Of a stretch of DNA of 64,000 nt, positions 34,700 through 47,780 are shown in pieces; the stretch's first letter is position 1, and each line of letters begins with the position of its first letter. Origin of the DNA: Helianthus annuus (Eukaryota > Streptophyta > Magnoliopsida > Asterales > Asteraceae). Both the position numbers and the translations under genes were made by a program. The notes beneath the pieces were generated by a model that was not told the DNA's origin, did not search any database, and saw nothing but the letters and a program-made list of their open reading frames with translations. The stretch is taken from assembly GCF_002127325.2 (NCBI RefSeq), contig NC_035434.2, positions 79,340,664 to 79,404,663 of the forward strand, read 5' to 3'.

Positions 34700-35141
34700 A
34701 AAGTTTATTGAAAGTTGTTCCATTGTCTTTATAGAAAATTGAAATAAACTAGAAAAGTTTCCTGAAATGGGCAGCTAACTTATGGGAAAAATAAAAAAAA
34801 TTGACTTTTTAGGTGTATTTAACAATACCCTTATAAGAAAGTGAAAGTCAACTAAGAAGTTAAACCAATGAGTGTTCAAAGCATCAGATTTTTTTTTCTA
34901 ATTAAATCCTTGTAATTATCGTGTTATGAATTTATATTAAGATAGATGGTAAACGGACAACAAGCTACGCTGCTACCCCTTTTTGAATAACAAAACTAGT
35001 CTTCTAAAAACTACGTACATAATCTCGGGGTCAGATTTCCAAAATGAAACTTTATTACCCTGGGTTACAAATTGTATTGTTACCTTTTGATTTATCAAAG
35101 AGATCGGTTGATGTGTACACAATTCCATTTATAGTTTCAAA

Positions 35142-36181
35142 TAGGGCTATGCAACGGTTCAGAACTGGACCGAACTGAACTGAACCGGAATCGAACCAGA
35201 ACCATTAATTGCTAAATTTAAGAACCGGAACCGAACCGTATTATAACGGTTCTGGTTCGGTTCCGAACCGGTTAAACGGTTCTCGTGTAAACGGTTCTCG
35301 CGGGAACCGGTTGACAATTAAATCGTAAAGTTAACAATTCAATAAAAAGGAATCAAACCATTTAAAACATTAACTAAGAGTTGTAACATTCAAAGTTCAA
35401 ACCAACCAAAATAAAAGTGGCAAAGCAACAATAAAAAATTTCAAACCATAAAACAAACTCTAAATAAAACTATTACAACCATCGTGCTAACAATTAAAAC
35501 AAACATCTTCAAATTTCATTCGATCTTCATCCTCTCAATCTTCTCATAAACATCTAAATGAAACCAAGTGTTAGCAATTAAAAAAAATAAATGAATAATG
35601 CATCTACTGTATTTGGTTCACGTGAATAGATTGATCAGTAATGCATCTACTGTATTTACCAAGCGGTACACTATTATATACACATTTACAATTTGATCAA
35701 CATTGATTTGATTATTTTTGTTCAATTTTTTTTCACATACAGAAAACTATATGTATCAGAAAGCAAACATCTAGAAAGAAAATATATGCAATCATAAAAA
35801 AAGGTCATGTAGAATAGCGTACCTGTATTTGCAGGGGGTATTGATGGAGATGAATTTGTATGATAGCAATTAGGGTTAGGGTTGAGAGATGGAGAAGAAT
35901 TAGAAGATGAAAGATGAGATCGTGGAATGAATATAAGGGGAGGGAATAAGAATTAGGATGGCCGTATGATGTTGAAAAGCCCATTAATAAAATAGGGTTT
36001 TAAATATTTATAATCCCAACTGGTTCTAGCGGTTCTTTAACCGGAACCGAACCGGGAACCGTTTTTACCCAAATTTAAGAACCGGAACCGGACCCTATAT
36101 ACAAAAATACGGTTTGGATCTAGCAGTTCCGGCTCGGTTCCCCGGTTCTGGCGGTTCTGAACCGTATACTGCTCAGTCCTA
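35142..36181. mobile_element. Non-autonomous hAT transposon (copy 2)
   Basis: Same element in the second tandem unit, also 1040 bp, with duplications GTTTCAAA at 35134-35141 and 36182-36189. Terminal and subterminal repeats are conserved. Confidence 0.9.
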
Positions 36182-37119
36182 GTTTCAAATGATATGCGAC
36201 ATTAGTTATATAACAGGTATTTTGGCTTATTATTCTATTCACTAGCTACAAGTATTGACCAGGTAAAGAAAGTCGAGACAAATTTTATTGATTTATTTGA
36301 CATTTTGGTTTGTTTTTAGGTGTGCTTTTATCACCGGTTCCACTAATGAGCATCTACATGTACATTACATATTGTTGCTTATAAGATTATTGAAATGATC
36401 AAAAACCATTATGCAACCAAATCCAATTTGGTTATCTAAAATGAGTCGTTTTGATCTGAACTTATTTTGTCCTACATGTTTTGACCCGCATCGTATCAAA
36501 TATCTTTTTTAAACAGCATGTCCTAACCCGAACCCGTTACCAAACCCACTCATCCGTTTTGCCAGGCTTAGAGAAGACCAATATCTCAAAAGTTCTATGG
36601 TTAGATTTACCTAATGTGTAGAGTTCGTAACTGGAAATCTTTTATCGCCAATTCCATGGTCATATTAACTTAAGATGCTAAAGTTCTATGTATGGTTAAT
36701 TTTACATGCTTTGTGTACCCTTATACTCTTTAATTGTTAATTAGTAGTCAAATCCTAACCATGGTTGAGCACCTTCTTGTTCCCACTATAAAATGAACCA
36801 CACTTGTGTTAGTAGACGAAACTCAAAACAATTGGCGTCTCAAATGTGCCATGTTTGTCTAATCATCAAGCTTAACAGAGTTAAGCATTCCTAACAACAC
36901 TTGTTATTCTGCAGCATACGAAGCCTTTTATAGGAGGGGGTCTTGTATATTTAGTGTGTGCTCAACAGATGTGTTCAGTCACCAACAATCACTAAATCAT
37001 AATTCTTTAATCGTAAAAAATGTGACTGACTCTAAATATCATTTAGTTGAGGTCAATGTTCTACCAATTAAAGATTAAATAGCACAATCATCTGCTACAT
37101 TTATGAATTTACTTTCTAA

Positions 37120-37471
37120 GACCATGTGTACTGGTAAAGGAAGATCCTTGGGCATTATCCGTCATGTGGCGGTCCAATCATCAATGAGGCATTATGGGGC
37201 ATTTTTCTAAAATGGGTGTAGTGGGGATGTGTGCATTGTGGAGCATTATGTTAAAAGGATGTAAAGAATTAAATTAAAAAAAACATAAAAAAAAGTATTG
37301 GCCAAACAAAAAGAATGATACCTATGATTGGCAAACAAAATCTTCTTCTGGCGTTTAATTTAGCACACTGCAACCCAATTTTTGAAGAAAAACGCCCCGG
37401 GGCAGTGCGCGGGCTTTTTCGGGGCGTTTTGAGGCAATTCACGCCCAAATACTACCCCACTACGGGTGGTC
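37120..37471. mobile_element. PIF/Harbinger-type MITE (copy 2)
   Basis: Same element in the second tandem unit, with TAA duplications at 37117-37119 and 37472-37474. Confidence 0.75.
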
Positions 37472-38269
37472 TAAACAACAATAATAACAACAAAGCCCCT
37501 ACTTGCCGGAGCCCTAATCGTCGCGACAATACCCCAAATTTCTTGCAAAAAATACCTACCAATTGATTCATGTCAAAATCAATAACCCATACCTGTCGGC
37601 GCTGTGAATTGTCTCACCACCCCCTTGTGCGCCATAAATGATTACTGACATATCGGCTTGCTGGAAGACCGGTGAAACCCTACCTAATTGCGTAGTAGCT
37701 TGTCAATCATTGTAGTATCTAAACATCGCTGGAAATCCCCTAAATTGTTAATGAAGCACATGATCGAACCATCGTTAGACACATCGCTGGAAATCCCCTA
37801 AATTGTTAATGAAGCACATGTGATAACCTTCAATCAACATACAATAGAAACTAACGGTTTTGATGATAAAAAAAGCCCAAGTTCAATTTTCGTTTAATAA
37901 AGGTCAAAGTATCATATACAAATATATTGTATTCCCCTTCATATTTTCATACCCATGATCCTCTAGCCACTTCTACCCTTTATAAAATTTAGTAACAGAG
38001 CTTGATAAGAAGACATAAAACTTCTTAGAGACATACTCCTTCATCCCTTCGTTCAATGATCAATAAACTACAAAAATACATACATAACTCACGAATTAAC
38101 ATTCACAAAACCAAAATTTGAAAACAGAATCCAAAGGCCATACATCCAAATCTTCTAAATCGATGAAGCAAGACTGCAACAAAAGCGAAACAACGATGGT
38201 CTTCTAAATCAATAAAGTATGCCTAAAACACATACCAACGGATAGTATATAAATACTCGGTCATAGTCT

Positions 38270-38479
38270 TTTTCTTTTTTTGAATGGCAATCACTTTATA
38301 TATTCATATAAAGAGCCAGCAAGAGGCTGAAAAACGAAAACAAACGGAAAAGAACACGGAACACCAAAACAAATTACACAATTTCTGCTACATCAAACTC
38401 GATCCATTTCTCCCAGGCAGGCTTAGAGATCTTAGCTCTGTTGCAGATCCAAAGAAACGCGTCTTCCTTGACATAATCC
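38270..38479 (-). mobile_element. 5'-truncated LINE, 3' end only (copy 2)
   Basis: Third copy of the same duplicated insertion. The flanking target duplications (38255-38269 and 38480-38494) now differ at one base (CTCGGTC against CTCGCTC), a mutation acquired after the tandem duplication. Confidence 0.8.
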
Positions 38480-39451
38480 ACTCGCTCATAGTCTCAAGGT
38501 GTTTTTGCTTGTTTATTTTTTATCTTATACTATTTGGTGCGGAGTGCCACATGTGGCAGCCATGAAAAGGAGAGATTTCCTCTTTAAGCCCTAAAAACAC
38601 TAGGTAGGAGGGTGTGAGTGACACGTGGCAATCAATTTTTTATTTTATTTTAGTAAAAAAATCATTATATAAATCCACCACCCAATCAACACCGGCTCAC
38701 CTTATCACCATCCCTCCCCCACGCCCATGTCACTATGCCACCATTTCTATGCCATTTGGGACAATGAAGAATTATAGAGTCCGCATAACATGATGAGAAG
38801 AACCCATTCCACCACTATTTGTCATTAGTGACAGAATCATGTGGGAGTTTTTTTAGATCATACTTGATCAATGGCATCAAATATTCTAATTCTAACACTT
38901 ATAATTTCCCCTTTGTATCAGGGGACCAAATTAAACTAAAAATCCAGGTATACAACTATTTTGAAGAGCTTCCAATTGGGTATGAAATGTTTTAAACAGC
39001 TAAAATGCCTTTAATTGATAAATGGGTGTGCCCATTGTTGTTGAAAAGGTTCAACAAGTCAAACGGCCCAACAAGTGGAAATGCATTGGTATGTGAAAGG
39101 ACATATTCGTCAATTCAGTTTGTCGGTTTTTGACTGTGCAGGGGTTGCGACCATTGTTGAAGTTTAAACAAGAAATTGATTCACTGCAATAAATAAGAGT
39201 TTTAGTAAGGACGAAGTGAGAGATACTTTAGAAGAAAACAAAAAATCAAATTCCAATGGATGTGATGATAGCGAATATAAAAAAAGAAGTTAAACCTAAA
39301 CTTAAATCCACATTAAACCATAGTTAGGCCTGAATATTTGTCCATAATTGGGCGAACCGAACTGCTAACATGCAACCAAACAGTAACTTAATGTATTCAT
39401 ACATGGTAAAACAATGTTTGTCAATCCACTACTCATATTATGAGTTAAATG

Positions 39452-41653
39452 CGTCACACCCCCAAAATCCACATGCGGAGTATCACCGCTTGGAGGCATG
39501 ACTGACCAGGATCAAGCCACCAATCATATTGAACATAGCGTATAAATAATGCAAAACCCAAACACAATATAATTGGTATCCAAACAAAACATAGTTCGAG
39601 TAATCAGCGGAAGCATAATGTTTAAAACCAAAGTATAAGTTCAAAAGTATGATAAATGTTTAACATGGCATAAGACTATCCATGTCCCACAACGTCCATG
39701 CCTCCTCATGCAAGCTCCAAAAGTACCTAACGACCTGCAAGGCATGTAACAACGAGTCAACAACAAAGTTGAGCGAGTTCACAGTTGGTTGTTTAGTTTT
39801 ACCAGTTTGTTTTGAAATCATAAGTTGTTTCGTAAACCACGAGTTAACCAGTACTTTTGTTTCCCAAACCATAACGTAATCAGTGGGGGGTTTCCCCATG
39901 TGAACCACCAGACCGTTACCATATCGACCACTGACGAACAATAGTTGTGCCCTACGTCAATGTCTATCATCATTGACAGTTTTCCATGATCCATTAGTAC
40001 ACGCCCGTTCGAACGACACGGTGTGAGGTTTGTCAAACCTAATAGCGCTATTAACTAATGACCCGCTCGCCATCGGCCTCGGCGATTAAGTCGATATAAA
40101 GTGAGGGACTTCATGATAGAGTTTTGTCTAGTAAGTTTAAGGTTGTTGTCCTACCCAAGGAGGACGAACGTACGTAGTTCTACCCAAGGAGAATACGCAG
40201 GATTTATAGTGGCATCCTACCCAAGGAGGATGGTCGTACATATCTTACCCAAGGAGAATATGTAGTTTTCCGTTTTAGTTCTTTAACCCATTCCCAACCC
40301 TTGGGAATCCCATGCCTTGTAGAAAGTGTGAACTCACCTCGGTTTGCTCGGTTGATTTAATTACTTGATTCCAATAAATCAGTCAAAGCCTATGGTATGC
40401 ACGTATTTACAATCAGTTTATATTTACATAGTTCACGTATAAATCATGATCATAAAGTATAGCTCAAGTAACAAACGCCTCATAGCATTTAGCAGTTAAT
40501 CGCATATTCACATGAGTTACATTTAACGACACATAACTAACTCAGTTAACTCCTAACAGAATTAAGCTTAGTTACTGTGCAGTTTTCTAATTCGACGAAA
40601 CCCCCTAGTTTCGTCGTGATCACCCTTCGACGTAACCCCTGGTTTCGTCGTGCATCCTTTCGGCGAAACCCACCCGTTTCGTCGTGATTACCCTCGGCGA
40701 AACCCCCTGGTTTCGTCGATATCGGCGTCTCTTCAGGATGCAATCAGTTACGTCGTGTAACTGATGATTACACAGAACCCTAACCGCCAATCATCATCAT
40801 ACAGCAATCATCGATACCACTTTATCATACCAATTCATCATGGGACATAACATTTAGCATATACCCTAATTCACAAAACAACCTTATACAATCTAGATTG
40901 CTACCCGTATGTATTTCAATGATAAGATCTATTCAACACAAGTGTCATATCAACAGCCATATTGGCAGAAACGTGAACGAATACAATCTCATGAGATACT
41001 ATCACATAGTTCTTAAACAACCGATTTACACAAGAATAGTAAAAACCCTAATCACATGATTCTCAATCTAAGCATTAATCATAGTCAAAACCATTCAGAA
41101 GTCAAACTTTCTCATTACGATATCTATTTACACATAAAGCAACAAGTAGATCGAATCGATAAACGTGACTAACCGGTTAAGATGAAACACAAGAATTTCC
41201 TAAAGAGATGATGGTGAGAGGTGATGGCTACCGCAGGAAGGTGGAGAGGATTCTAGGGTTTCGATTTGATTAAATGATTCACGAATGCAACAGTCAGCGT
41301 AATATATGCACACGTAGCTGAACTGGGCTCTTAATGGGCTTCGGCGTAACAGTGGGCCGGCGAAACCCTGGGTTTCGTCGAGATGAAGATGGCGAAACCC
41401 CCTGTTAGTCGAAGTGGCTTATGGCGAAATCCTGGATTTCGTCGAGCTTATATAAGGTGAATTAGTTTAAGGTTTTAACTTATTCATATATGTTACATAA
41501 CATATCACCAAACGTCGACACAAAAGTCACATAACATTTCCACATGTATCAAACGTGTACAGTTACAAGGCAAACAAGTCGTGTAAACAAACAACTAAAC
41601 AATTAACGTACAATTAGCGTAAAGACGGAATCTTGAAAACCCGAGTTGACACA
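39452..41653 (-). mobile_element. Complete 3' LTR of Tekay-type Ty3/Gypsy element
   Basis: 2202-bp LTR. On the minus strand it begins TGTGTCAACTCGGG at 41653 and ends GGGGGTGTGACG at 39452, so the usual terminal CA has become CG. The polypurine stretch and a chromovirus pol ORF lie immediately upstream in element orientation, which makes it the 3' LTR. It has a TATA-like TATATAAG near 41447-41455 and clusters of hyphenated palindromes on either side of the promoter region. The 5' LTR should lie beyond position 64000. Confidence 0.88.
40593..40718. repeat. Palindrome cluster in Tekay LTR
   Basis: Four hyphenated palindromes at 40593-40616, 40628-40650, 40661-40684 and 40695-40718. Each pairs CGACGAAAC or CGGCGAAAC with GTTTCGTCG across a loop of about six C-rich bases. 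Three more units lie at 41358-41380, 41391-41411 and 41423-41444. The same clusters occur in the truncated LTR copies. Confidence 0.85.
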
Positions 41654-41666
41654 TTATCCCCAACTT
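41654..41666 (-). promoter_or_regulatory. Probable polypurine tract, Tekay element
   Basis: Minus-strand AAGTTGGGGATAA immediately before the 3' LTR start TGTGTC, downstream of the AATTTCGGGACGAAATTT words that often follow pol in this lineage. Confidence 0.7.
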
Positions 41667-41729
41667 GAAAGAAATTTCGTCCCGAAATTTAGCATGCAGT
41701 TACTGAGGAAGCTAGTTGAGTTGCGTGGT

Positions 41730-43622
41730 TTACTGGTTTTCCTGGGGTGTCACATCATCCCCCTGTTGATTTGGAATTTCGTCCCGAAATTCCGCAGTAG
41801 CTTCAGCCTCAGTAGTTGAGGCTTTGATCCCAAACAACTGGGGATACTTGAGTTTCATTTGGTCTTCTCGTTCCCAGGTGAACTCTGGGCCACGACGGGA
41901 GTTCCATCGAACTCGAACAAGAGGTATTCTGGTATGCTTGAGAACCTTCACGTCTCGGTCTGTAATCTCTACCGGTTCTTCAACGAATCGTAACTGGTCG
42001 TCTATAGTGTGCTCCTTAAAAGGAACTATGAGGGTCTCATCTGACAGACATTTCTTCAGATTTGACACGTGAAATACGTTGTGATCCCCACTGAGTTCTG
42101 CGGGTAGGTTCAGTTTGTAGGCCACTTTGCCTATTTTCTCTATGATTTCGAAAGGTCCGACATAACGCGGATTGAGCTTGCCTCGTTTGCCAAAACGAAC
42201 TACACCTTTCCACGGTGAGACTTTGAGTAGCACTCGATCCCCAACCTGGAACTCGAGTGGTTTCCTGCGCTTATCAGCGTAGCTTTTCTGACGATCACGA
42301 GCTGCCGCCATTCGTTGTCGTATCTGTGCAATTCTTTCCATTGTGTCTACTACAAGTTCTGGACCCGTGATCTGACTATCACCCACCTCTGCCCAACAAA
42401 GAGGTGATCGACATTTACGCCCGTACAATGCCTCAAATGGAGCGGCCTGAATACTGGTGTGGTAGCTGTTATTATACGAGAATTCCACTAACGGTAGATG
42501 TTTTTCCCAACCATTGCCAAAATCAATCACACATGCCCTAAGCATGTCTTCAAGGGTTTGGATGGTGCGCTGAGACTGCCCATCCGTCTGTGGATGATAA
42601 GCGGTGCTCTTGTCTAAACGTGAGCCAAAGGACTTGTGCATCGCTTGCCACAGTTCGGAAGTAAAACGCGCATCACGATCGGAAATAATGGAGGTTGGCA
42701 CCCCGTGCCTCGAAACCACTTCCTTTAAGTAAATGTCTGCTAGAGTAGAGAACTTGTCGGTTTCTTTGATAGCCAAGAAGTGTGCAGATTTAGTTAATCG
42801 ATCCACTATCACCCAAATAGTGTCATTTCCACATTGAGATCTAGGCAGGCCAGTAACAAAATCCATGGAAATTTGTTCCCATTTCCATTGTGGTATCTCT
42901 GGTTGTTGGAGTAGGCCCGATGGTTTCTGATATTCAGACTTGACCCTTGCACAGGTCAAACATTTGCTAACGTAGGTTGTTATGTGAGCTTTCATGCTAG
43001 GCCACCAATACGTAGTTCTGAGATCGTGGTACATCTTATCCGAACCCGGGTGTACCGAATAACATGACTTATGTGCTTCATCCATCACAAGCTCGCGTAA
43101 GTTTCCATAGTGTGGGACCCAAATGCGCCCTGTAACGTAGTAAGCGTCGTCTTTCTTATGTTCTAATCGTTTCCTTGATCCACGTAGGAACTCCGCCCTG
43201 ACGTTCTCTGCTTTTAATGCTTCGACCTGAGCATCTCGTATCTGAGTAGGGAGACTAGATTGGATGGTGAGTTGTAAAGCACGTACGCGTTTAGGTGTAG
43301 TATCTTTTCGACTGAGGGCGTCGGCCACAACATTGGCTTTGCCCGGATGGTACTTGATCGCGCATTCGTAGTCATTCAAGAGCTCGACCCATCGACGTTG
43401 TCGCATGTTTAATTCCTTCTGTTTGAAGATATGCTCGAGACTCCTGTGATCGGTGTAAATGGTGCGCTTGGTACCGTACAGGTAATGTCTCCATATCTTA
43501 AGTGCGAAAACAACAGCTCCCAGCTCCAGATCGTGTGTAGTGTAATTCCTCTCGTGAACCTTAAGTTGACGCGATGCATAAGCAATGACTTTATCCCATT
43601 GCATTAACACACAACCAAGACC
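41730..43622 (-). pseudogene. pol: Tekay pol: RNase H, integrase, chromodomain-like tail
   Basis: One open stretch of about 630 codons. RNase H region: [20 protein letters not shown] and [20 protein letters not shown]. Integrase: an H-H-C-C zinc domain ([12 protein letters not shown]...CLTCARVK), then the catalytic core with Asp in SMDFVTGL and Asp in ISDRDARF. The expected Glu, about 35 residues later in TDGQS-x-RTIQ, is Gln. [17 protein letters not shown] segment and a chromodomain-like [19 protein letters not shown] tail follow; such tails steer integration to heterochromatin in chromoviruses. The frame upstream is cut by a TAG (43623-43625). The missing Glu alone should abolish strand transfer. 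Confidence 0.92.
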
Positions 43623-43724
43623 CTAAATTGACGCGTCACAATAAACCACAAAATCGTCTGTGCCCTCTGGCAATGAGAGAATTGGTGCGCTGCAATGTCT
43701 ATCCTTTAGGTGCTGAAATTCTGA

Positions 43725-44411
43725 TTACTGTGCATTACCCCAATGATAGGTGACGCCCTTCTGCGTTAGTGAGGTGAGAGGTTGTGCAATCTTGGAGAAA
43801 TCCTTGATGAACCTTCTGTAGTAGCCCGCCAAACCCAAGAATTGGCGGATTTCTGTTGGTGTACGGGGTGCAGGCCTGTTCTTAATCGAGTCTATCTTGG
43901 ATGGATCGACATGAATCCCATCCTTGTTTACCACGTGGCCTAGAAAGTGGACTTCACGAAGCCAAAAGTCGCATTTCGAAAACTTGGCGTACAACTGTTC
44001 TGTTCGAAAGAGTTCAAAGATAAGCCATAGATGGTGCTCGTGTTCCTCCTGACTCTTGGAATAGATCAGGATGTCGTCGATGAATACAATAACAAATTTA
44101 TCCAAATAGGGCTTGCATACTCTGTTCATAAGATCCATAAAGGCCGCAGGCGCGTTTGTTAATCCAAAAGGCATAACCAGGAACTCATAATGCCCGTAAC
44201 GAGTCCTGAATGTTGTCTTAGAGATATCCTCGTCTCGGACTCTCAGTTGATGGTAACCTGACCTCAGGTCAATCTTTGAGTAGTAGCTCGACCCTTGCAG
44301 CTGATCGAACAAGTCATCAATGCATGAAAGTGGATAGCGATTCTTTACAGTCACCTTGTTGAGTTCGCGGTAGTCGATACACATTCTGAAGGTACCGTCT
44401 TTCTTCTTCAC
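43725..44411 (-). pseudogene. pol: Tekay pol: reverse transcriptase
   Basis: About 229 codons in the same frame as the neighbouring pol pieces. Motifs seen in order: [56 protein letters not shown], the catalytic [11 protein letters not shown] with both Asp present, and [11 protein letters not shown], then [19 protein letters not shown]. It is bounded by in-frame stops at 44430-44432 (upstream) and 43725-43727 (downstream), where intact relatives read through. The enzyme core looks preserved, but the reading frame cannot yield a full polyprotein. Confidence 0.93.
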
Positions 44412-44429
44412 AAATAATACTGGAGCTCC

Positions 44430-45190
44430 CTAAGGCGAAGAGCTAGGACGAATAAAACCCTTATCCAAGAGCTCTTGTAGTTGCGTGGACAGTTCTTCAA
44501 GTTCTGATGGAGCTAAACGGTAAGGTGCTCGAGCTATTGGCGCTGCTCCAGGGGCTAGCTCGATTTGAAATTCAACCTGACGGTGGGGTGGAAGACCAGG
44601 TAATTCCTCAGGGAATACCTCAGTATAGTCACGTACAACCGGAATATCTTCTATCTTCTTCTCTTTCTTCGAGGTGTCAGTAACGAGGGCTAAAATAGCA
44701 GTGTGGCCCTTTCGCAAACACTTCTGGGCTTTGAGAAAAGAAATGATGCCCACCACGGCACCACTCTTGTCGCCATGAATCACTAGAGGTTCTTCACCAG
44801 AACGAGGAATGCGGATGATCTTCTCCTTGCAAAGGATCTCTGCTCGATGTTGAGATAACCAATCCATACCAATAACAATGTCGAAACTACCCAAAACGAT
44901 AGGAATGAGGTTGATAGAGAAGATCTGCCCAGCTAAGATGAGATTACAACCCTTAACTACGTGTGTGGCCTCTAAACTTTTACCATTTGCTAGCTCTACC
45001 ATGTGCTTGGTGTTCAAAAGTGTTGGGACACGCTTTAACATTTGACTAACCTTTAGGGACACATAACTGGTATCGGCACCCGAATCAAACAAAACATTAA
45101 CATAAAAGTCATCCAGTAGAAACTTACCCATCACGACATTGGGATCATTCCTTGCATCACCCTGACCAATCACGAACGCACGGCCCCGGG
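44430..45190 (-). pseudogene. pol: Tekay protease and pol linker
   Basis: The frame from about 45190 to the stop at 44430 contains the retropepsin active site VLFDSGADTSYVS, then FDIVIGMDWLSQHRAEILC and the linker LPGLPPHRQVEFQIELAPGA leading into reverse transcriptase. The aspartic protease would cut the Gag-Pol precursor. It joins gag across a frame change near 45190 and is cut off from reverse transcriptase by a TAG (44430-44432). Confidence 0.9.
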
Positions 45191-45929
45191 CGCCATTGTT
45201 TCCATTGTTTCCCCGCGTTGTTACCCCCATTGTTGTTTTCGTTTCCCTGATTGTTGTTGTTATTCTGATTCTGGTTCAACTGGGGGCAGTTTCTCTTGAA
45301 GTGACCTTCAGCACCACACTGAAAGCATCCCCTGTTACCCTGCTGTTGCTGCGGCTGATTCTGCGGAGCCTGCTGTTGCTGTTGGCGATTCTGATTCACA
45401 GGTCGTGCGCCCCTGCAATCCTTTGCCTCATGACCAAACTTGTTACACCTCAGACAACGACCCTTGTTGCACTGCCCACTATGATGCCTGTTGCATCAGT
45501 TGCACTTGGGGTGGTTTCCTCGGTATCCGCCCTGCCCTTGACTACCAGATGATTACTGACCAGGACTCTGATAATCATCAGTCTTCCACTGCTGAGACTG
45601 AGACTGAGCTGATGTCGAACCCTTGCTTGAGACTCCATCCCATTTGCGCTTGTTGTCGCTGGGGGCATCAGAAGTAGTAGTAACTGTAGCAGTAGTACCA
45701 ATACACTTGGGCAGCCTGTTCTGCTCGACTGCCTGATCAGTAAGACGATGAGCCAAACGAATGACTTGCTGGATAGTGCCAAGGTTAGTAGAGGTCACGT
45801 GACTCTGAATTTCTGGCACCAAACCTTTAAGGTACAACTCGATTCGCTTGATGGGAGGATCCACCATAGTAGGACACAAGATTGCCAGCTCATTAGACCT
45901 TTTCGTATACGCTTCGATTTCTGACCCCG
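45157..45929 (-). pseudogene. gag: Tekay gag, C-terminal half
   Basis: Continues the Gag interrupted at 63612-63616. It shows IKRIELYLKGLVPEIQSHV and QVIRLAHRLTDQAVEQ, then a Gln/Asn-rich nucleocapsid part with Cys-His motifs, CLRCNKFGHEAKDC and CFQCGAEGHFKRNC, preceded by a degraded one. There are two in-frame stops (45553-45555 and 45496-45498). Gag would package element RNA; this copy cannot be translated whole. Confidence 0.88.
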
Positions 45930-47127
45930 TGATGTGTGTGAAGTGTTATATATATTAGGTATATATTTTAAGCCCTTTTACACTTTTTAGCCAAGTTTTA
46001 AATTTATAAAACACGATATTTACTAACACTAAACACACATATGGGCAAGTGCACCCATCGTGGACGTAGTATAGTGTTGGTAAGATACCGAGGTCGTCCA
46101 AGGACACAAGAGCTTTTAGTACTTGTTTATCCTCAACGTCTAATCAAATCAAAAAGTTAGAAAAAGGTTTTTTTTTAAACTATGAAAATAAAACTAACTA
46201 AAATGCTGAAAAATAAAATAAAAATAAAAACAGATAGACAAGATGAATAACTTGGATCCGACTCGTGTGTAGTGAAACCTTTGATTATTTTCGCACTTTT
46301 GCACTTATTTAAGAGATTATCTTAGTTATTGTAGTAGGCCCCTCTTTTGAAGGCGACGTTACTCTCAACCCAGTAGTTTGAGTCAGCAAGGATACAATCC
46401 TAAAGGGTCGGATTATTGAAAGATAATTAATTAAGTTATTAATGCATAATGTGGTAGGCCCCTCTTTTGAAGGTGATGTTACCCTCAGCTAAGTAGTCTG
46501 AGTCAGCAGGGATACAGTCCTAAGTAGCTGGGTTAAAGTTTTAGTAGTAGTTTAACTTATGAGGGGATCAAAGAGTTTGGACCCCCGCCATCCAATACCT
46601 TTGGGTATTGAAGAAGGTCCTACTAAATTTGACCCAGGTCCTTTGCAGGATCTATACACTGAACAATGGCAAGACTCTTACCAAACCGTTCCCTTAACCC
46701 CCGACCAGGTAGCCAACATACCTCCATATAGACCGTGGAGATATGAATGGTGAAAATCTTTTATTTTATATAGACAGTAAAATAATGCCAAGACACCACG
46801 GACAAACGATAAGGAAGAATCACCTTCAACATAGGAAACTAGTAATTAAAGTCATTAATACAAAACCAATTAAAAAGTGCAAAAGATCAAAAATAAAAAG
46901 TATTACACTAGACACTTGTCTTCACCAAGTGATGTAAGAGACTTAGGCAAACATGGCCTTTGATTATCAAGAACTCTTACGATCAATCTTGGATCCCAAG
47001 ACGACTCACACACTCTATGATGGACAACGGATGATGGTGGTGGATGATGGTGTTATGGTGGTGGTGGGTGGTGGGTGAAGTGTGAGAGAGGTGGTGTGCC
47101 AAGGGATGAGTTGCAAGAGCTCCAAAC
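45930..47127 (-). repeat. 3' LTR of Athila element, left part
   Basis: Part of the 3' LTR up to the Copia insertion. The remainder is 54595-55093, with the CAAAC duplication at the break. It contains the 120-bp direct repeat (46334 and 46454) and a 64-codon plus-strand open frame at 46559-46753 that is antisense to the element. Confidence 0.9.
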
Positions 47128-47575
47128 TGTTGGTGCATACATCTATCGACTTCGTCTTGTATCGAGTCTTGTATTAGTATTGTTAGATCAGGGCACGTTG
47201 TACAAGAAAGTAGCTTGTTTAGGGTGTTTAAAAGGCTGATTTCGCTCCTACAGCTGATTCCGCTCCAAATGTCATGTGGTCACTTTCGAGCGGAATCACA
47301 AGCTGTTAATTCCGCTCCAACTGGTGATGTGTCATTCCGAGCGGAATCAAGACCCTATATCTAGGTCACTACGAGTGAAATCAGTTAGAACGATTCTTGT
47401 TTCCGGTACCGAACTGCTGCCGAAGTGCCGTTTGAATGTAATCAGTGTAAAATCATCAATACAAGGCAGATTTAAGCATATCAAGCTGTTTTTCACATCC
47501 GTTTCTTATTTTCCGCATCTAAAACGGATTAGAGCTCTTCCGATTGACTCGTTTGGGTCAGCACGCGATCCTACA
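47128..47575 (+). repeat. 5' LTR of element II
   Basis: 448 bp. The U3 has GATTTCGCTCC, GATTCCGCTCC and inverted GAGCGGAATC words, including a 9-bp stem GAGCGGAAT/ATTCCGCTC at 47288-47317. A TATA-like CCTATATCTAGG lies near 47352. Confidence 0.9.
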
Positions 47576-47577
47576 AG

Positions 47578-47589
47578 TGGTATCAGAGC
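47578..47589 (+). promoter_or_regulatory. Primer-binding site (initiator Met tRNA), element II
   Basis: TGGTATCAGAGC two bases after the 5' LTR end. Confidence 0.92.
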
Positions 47590-47780
47590 TCAGGACGAGG
47601 AGTTCTTGCCAAAACAGCCTCATTTTCTGACTTCTACACCTTCTTTTTGAATCTGAACATGTTTGAACGGTCAAAATCAGTTGAATTTTTCACAGATTGT
47701 TTAAAATTGAACATAGACAAACCCTTGAAAGTTTCACAGCTAAAATCAAACTAAAAATGCACAAAATTAGACCCCGAGTT

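Larger units (their letters stand above)
27679..41588. repeat. Tandem-duplication copy 2 (13.9 kb)
   Basis: Second complete copy, lacking the two large insertions of copy 1 and so showing the unit in simpler form. At 41588 the homology to the other junctions stops, but here the LTR continues to its proper end at 41653 and into Tekay coding sequence. This marks the right edge of the array and shows that the unit boundary lies inside the LTR. The unit contains no intact host gene that I can recognise. Confidence 0.88.

Noticed and set aside
45196..45552. Plus-strand ORF of 118 codons opposite the Tekay gag
   Set aside because: Shadow of the Gln/Asn-rich nucleocapsid region on the other strand.
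46559..46753. 64-codon plus-strand ORF in the Athila LTR (also 62535-62729), rich in Pro and Trp
   Set aside because: The three differences I see between the two LTR copies all change the amino acid, which gives no sign of purifying selection. It is antisense to the element.
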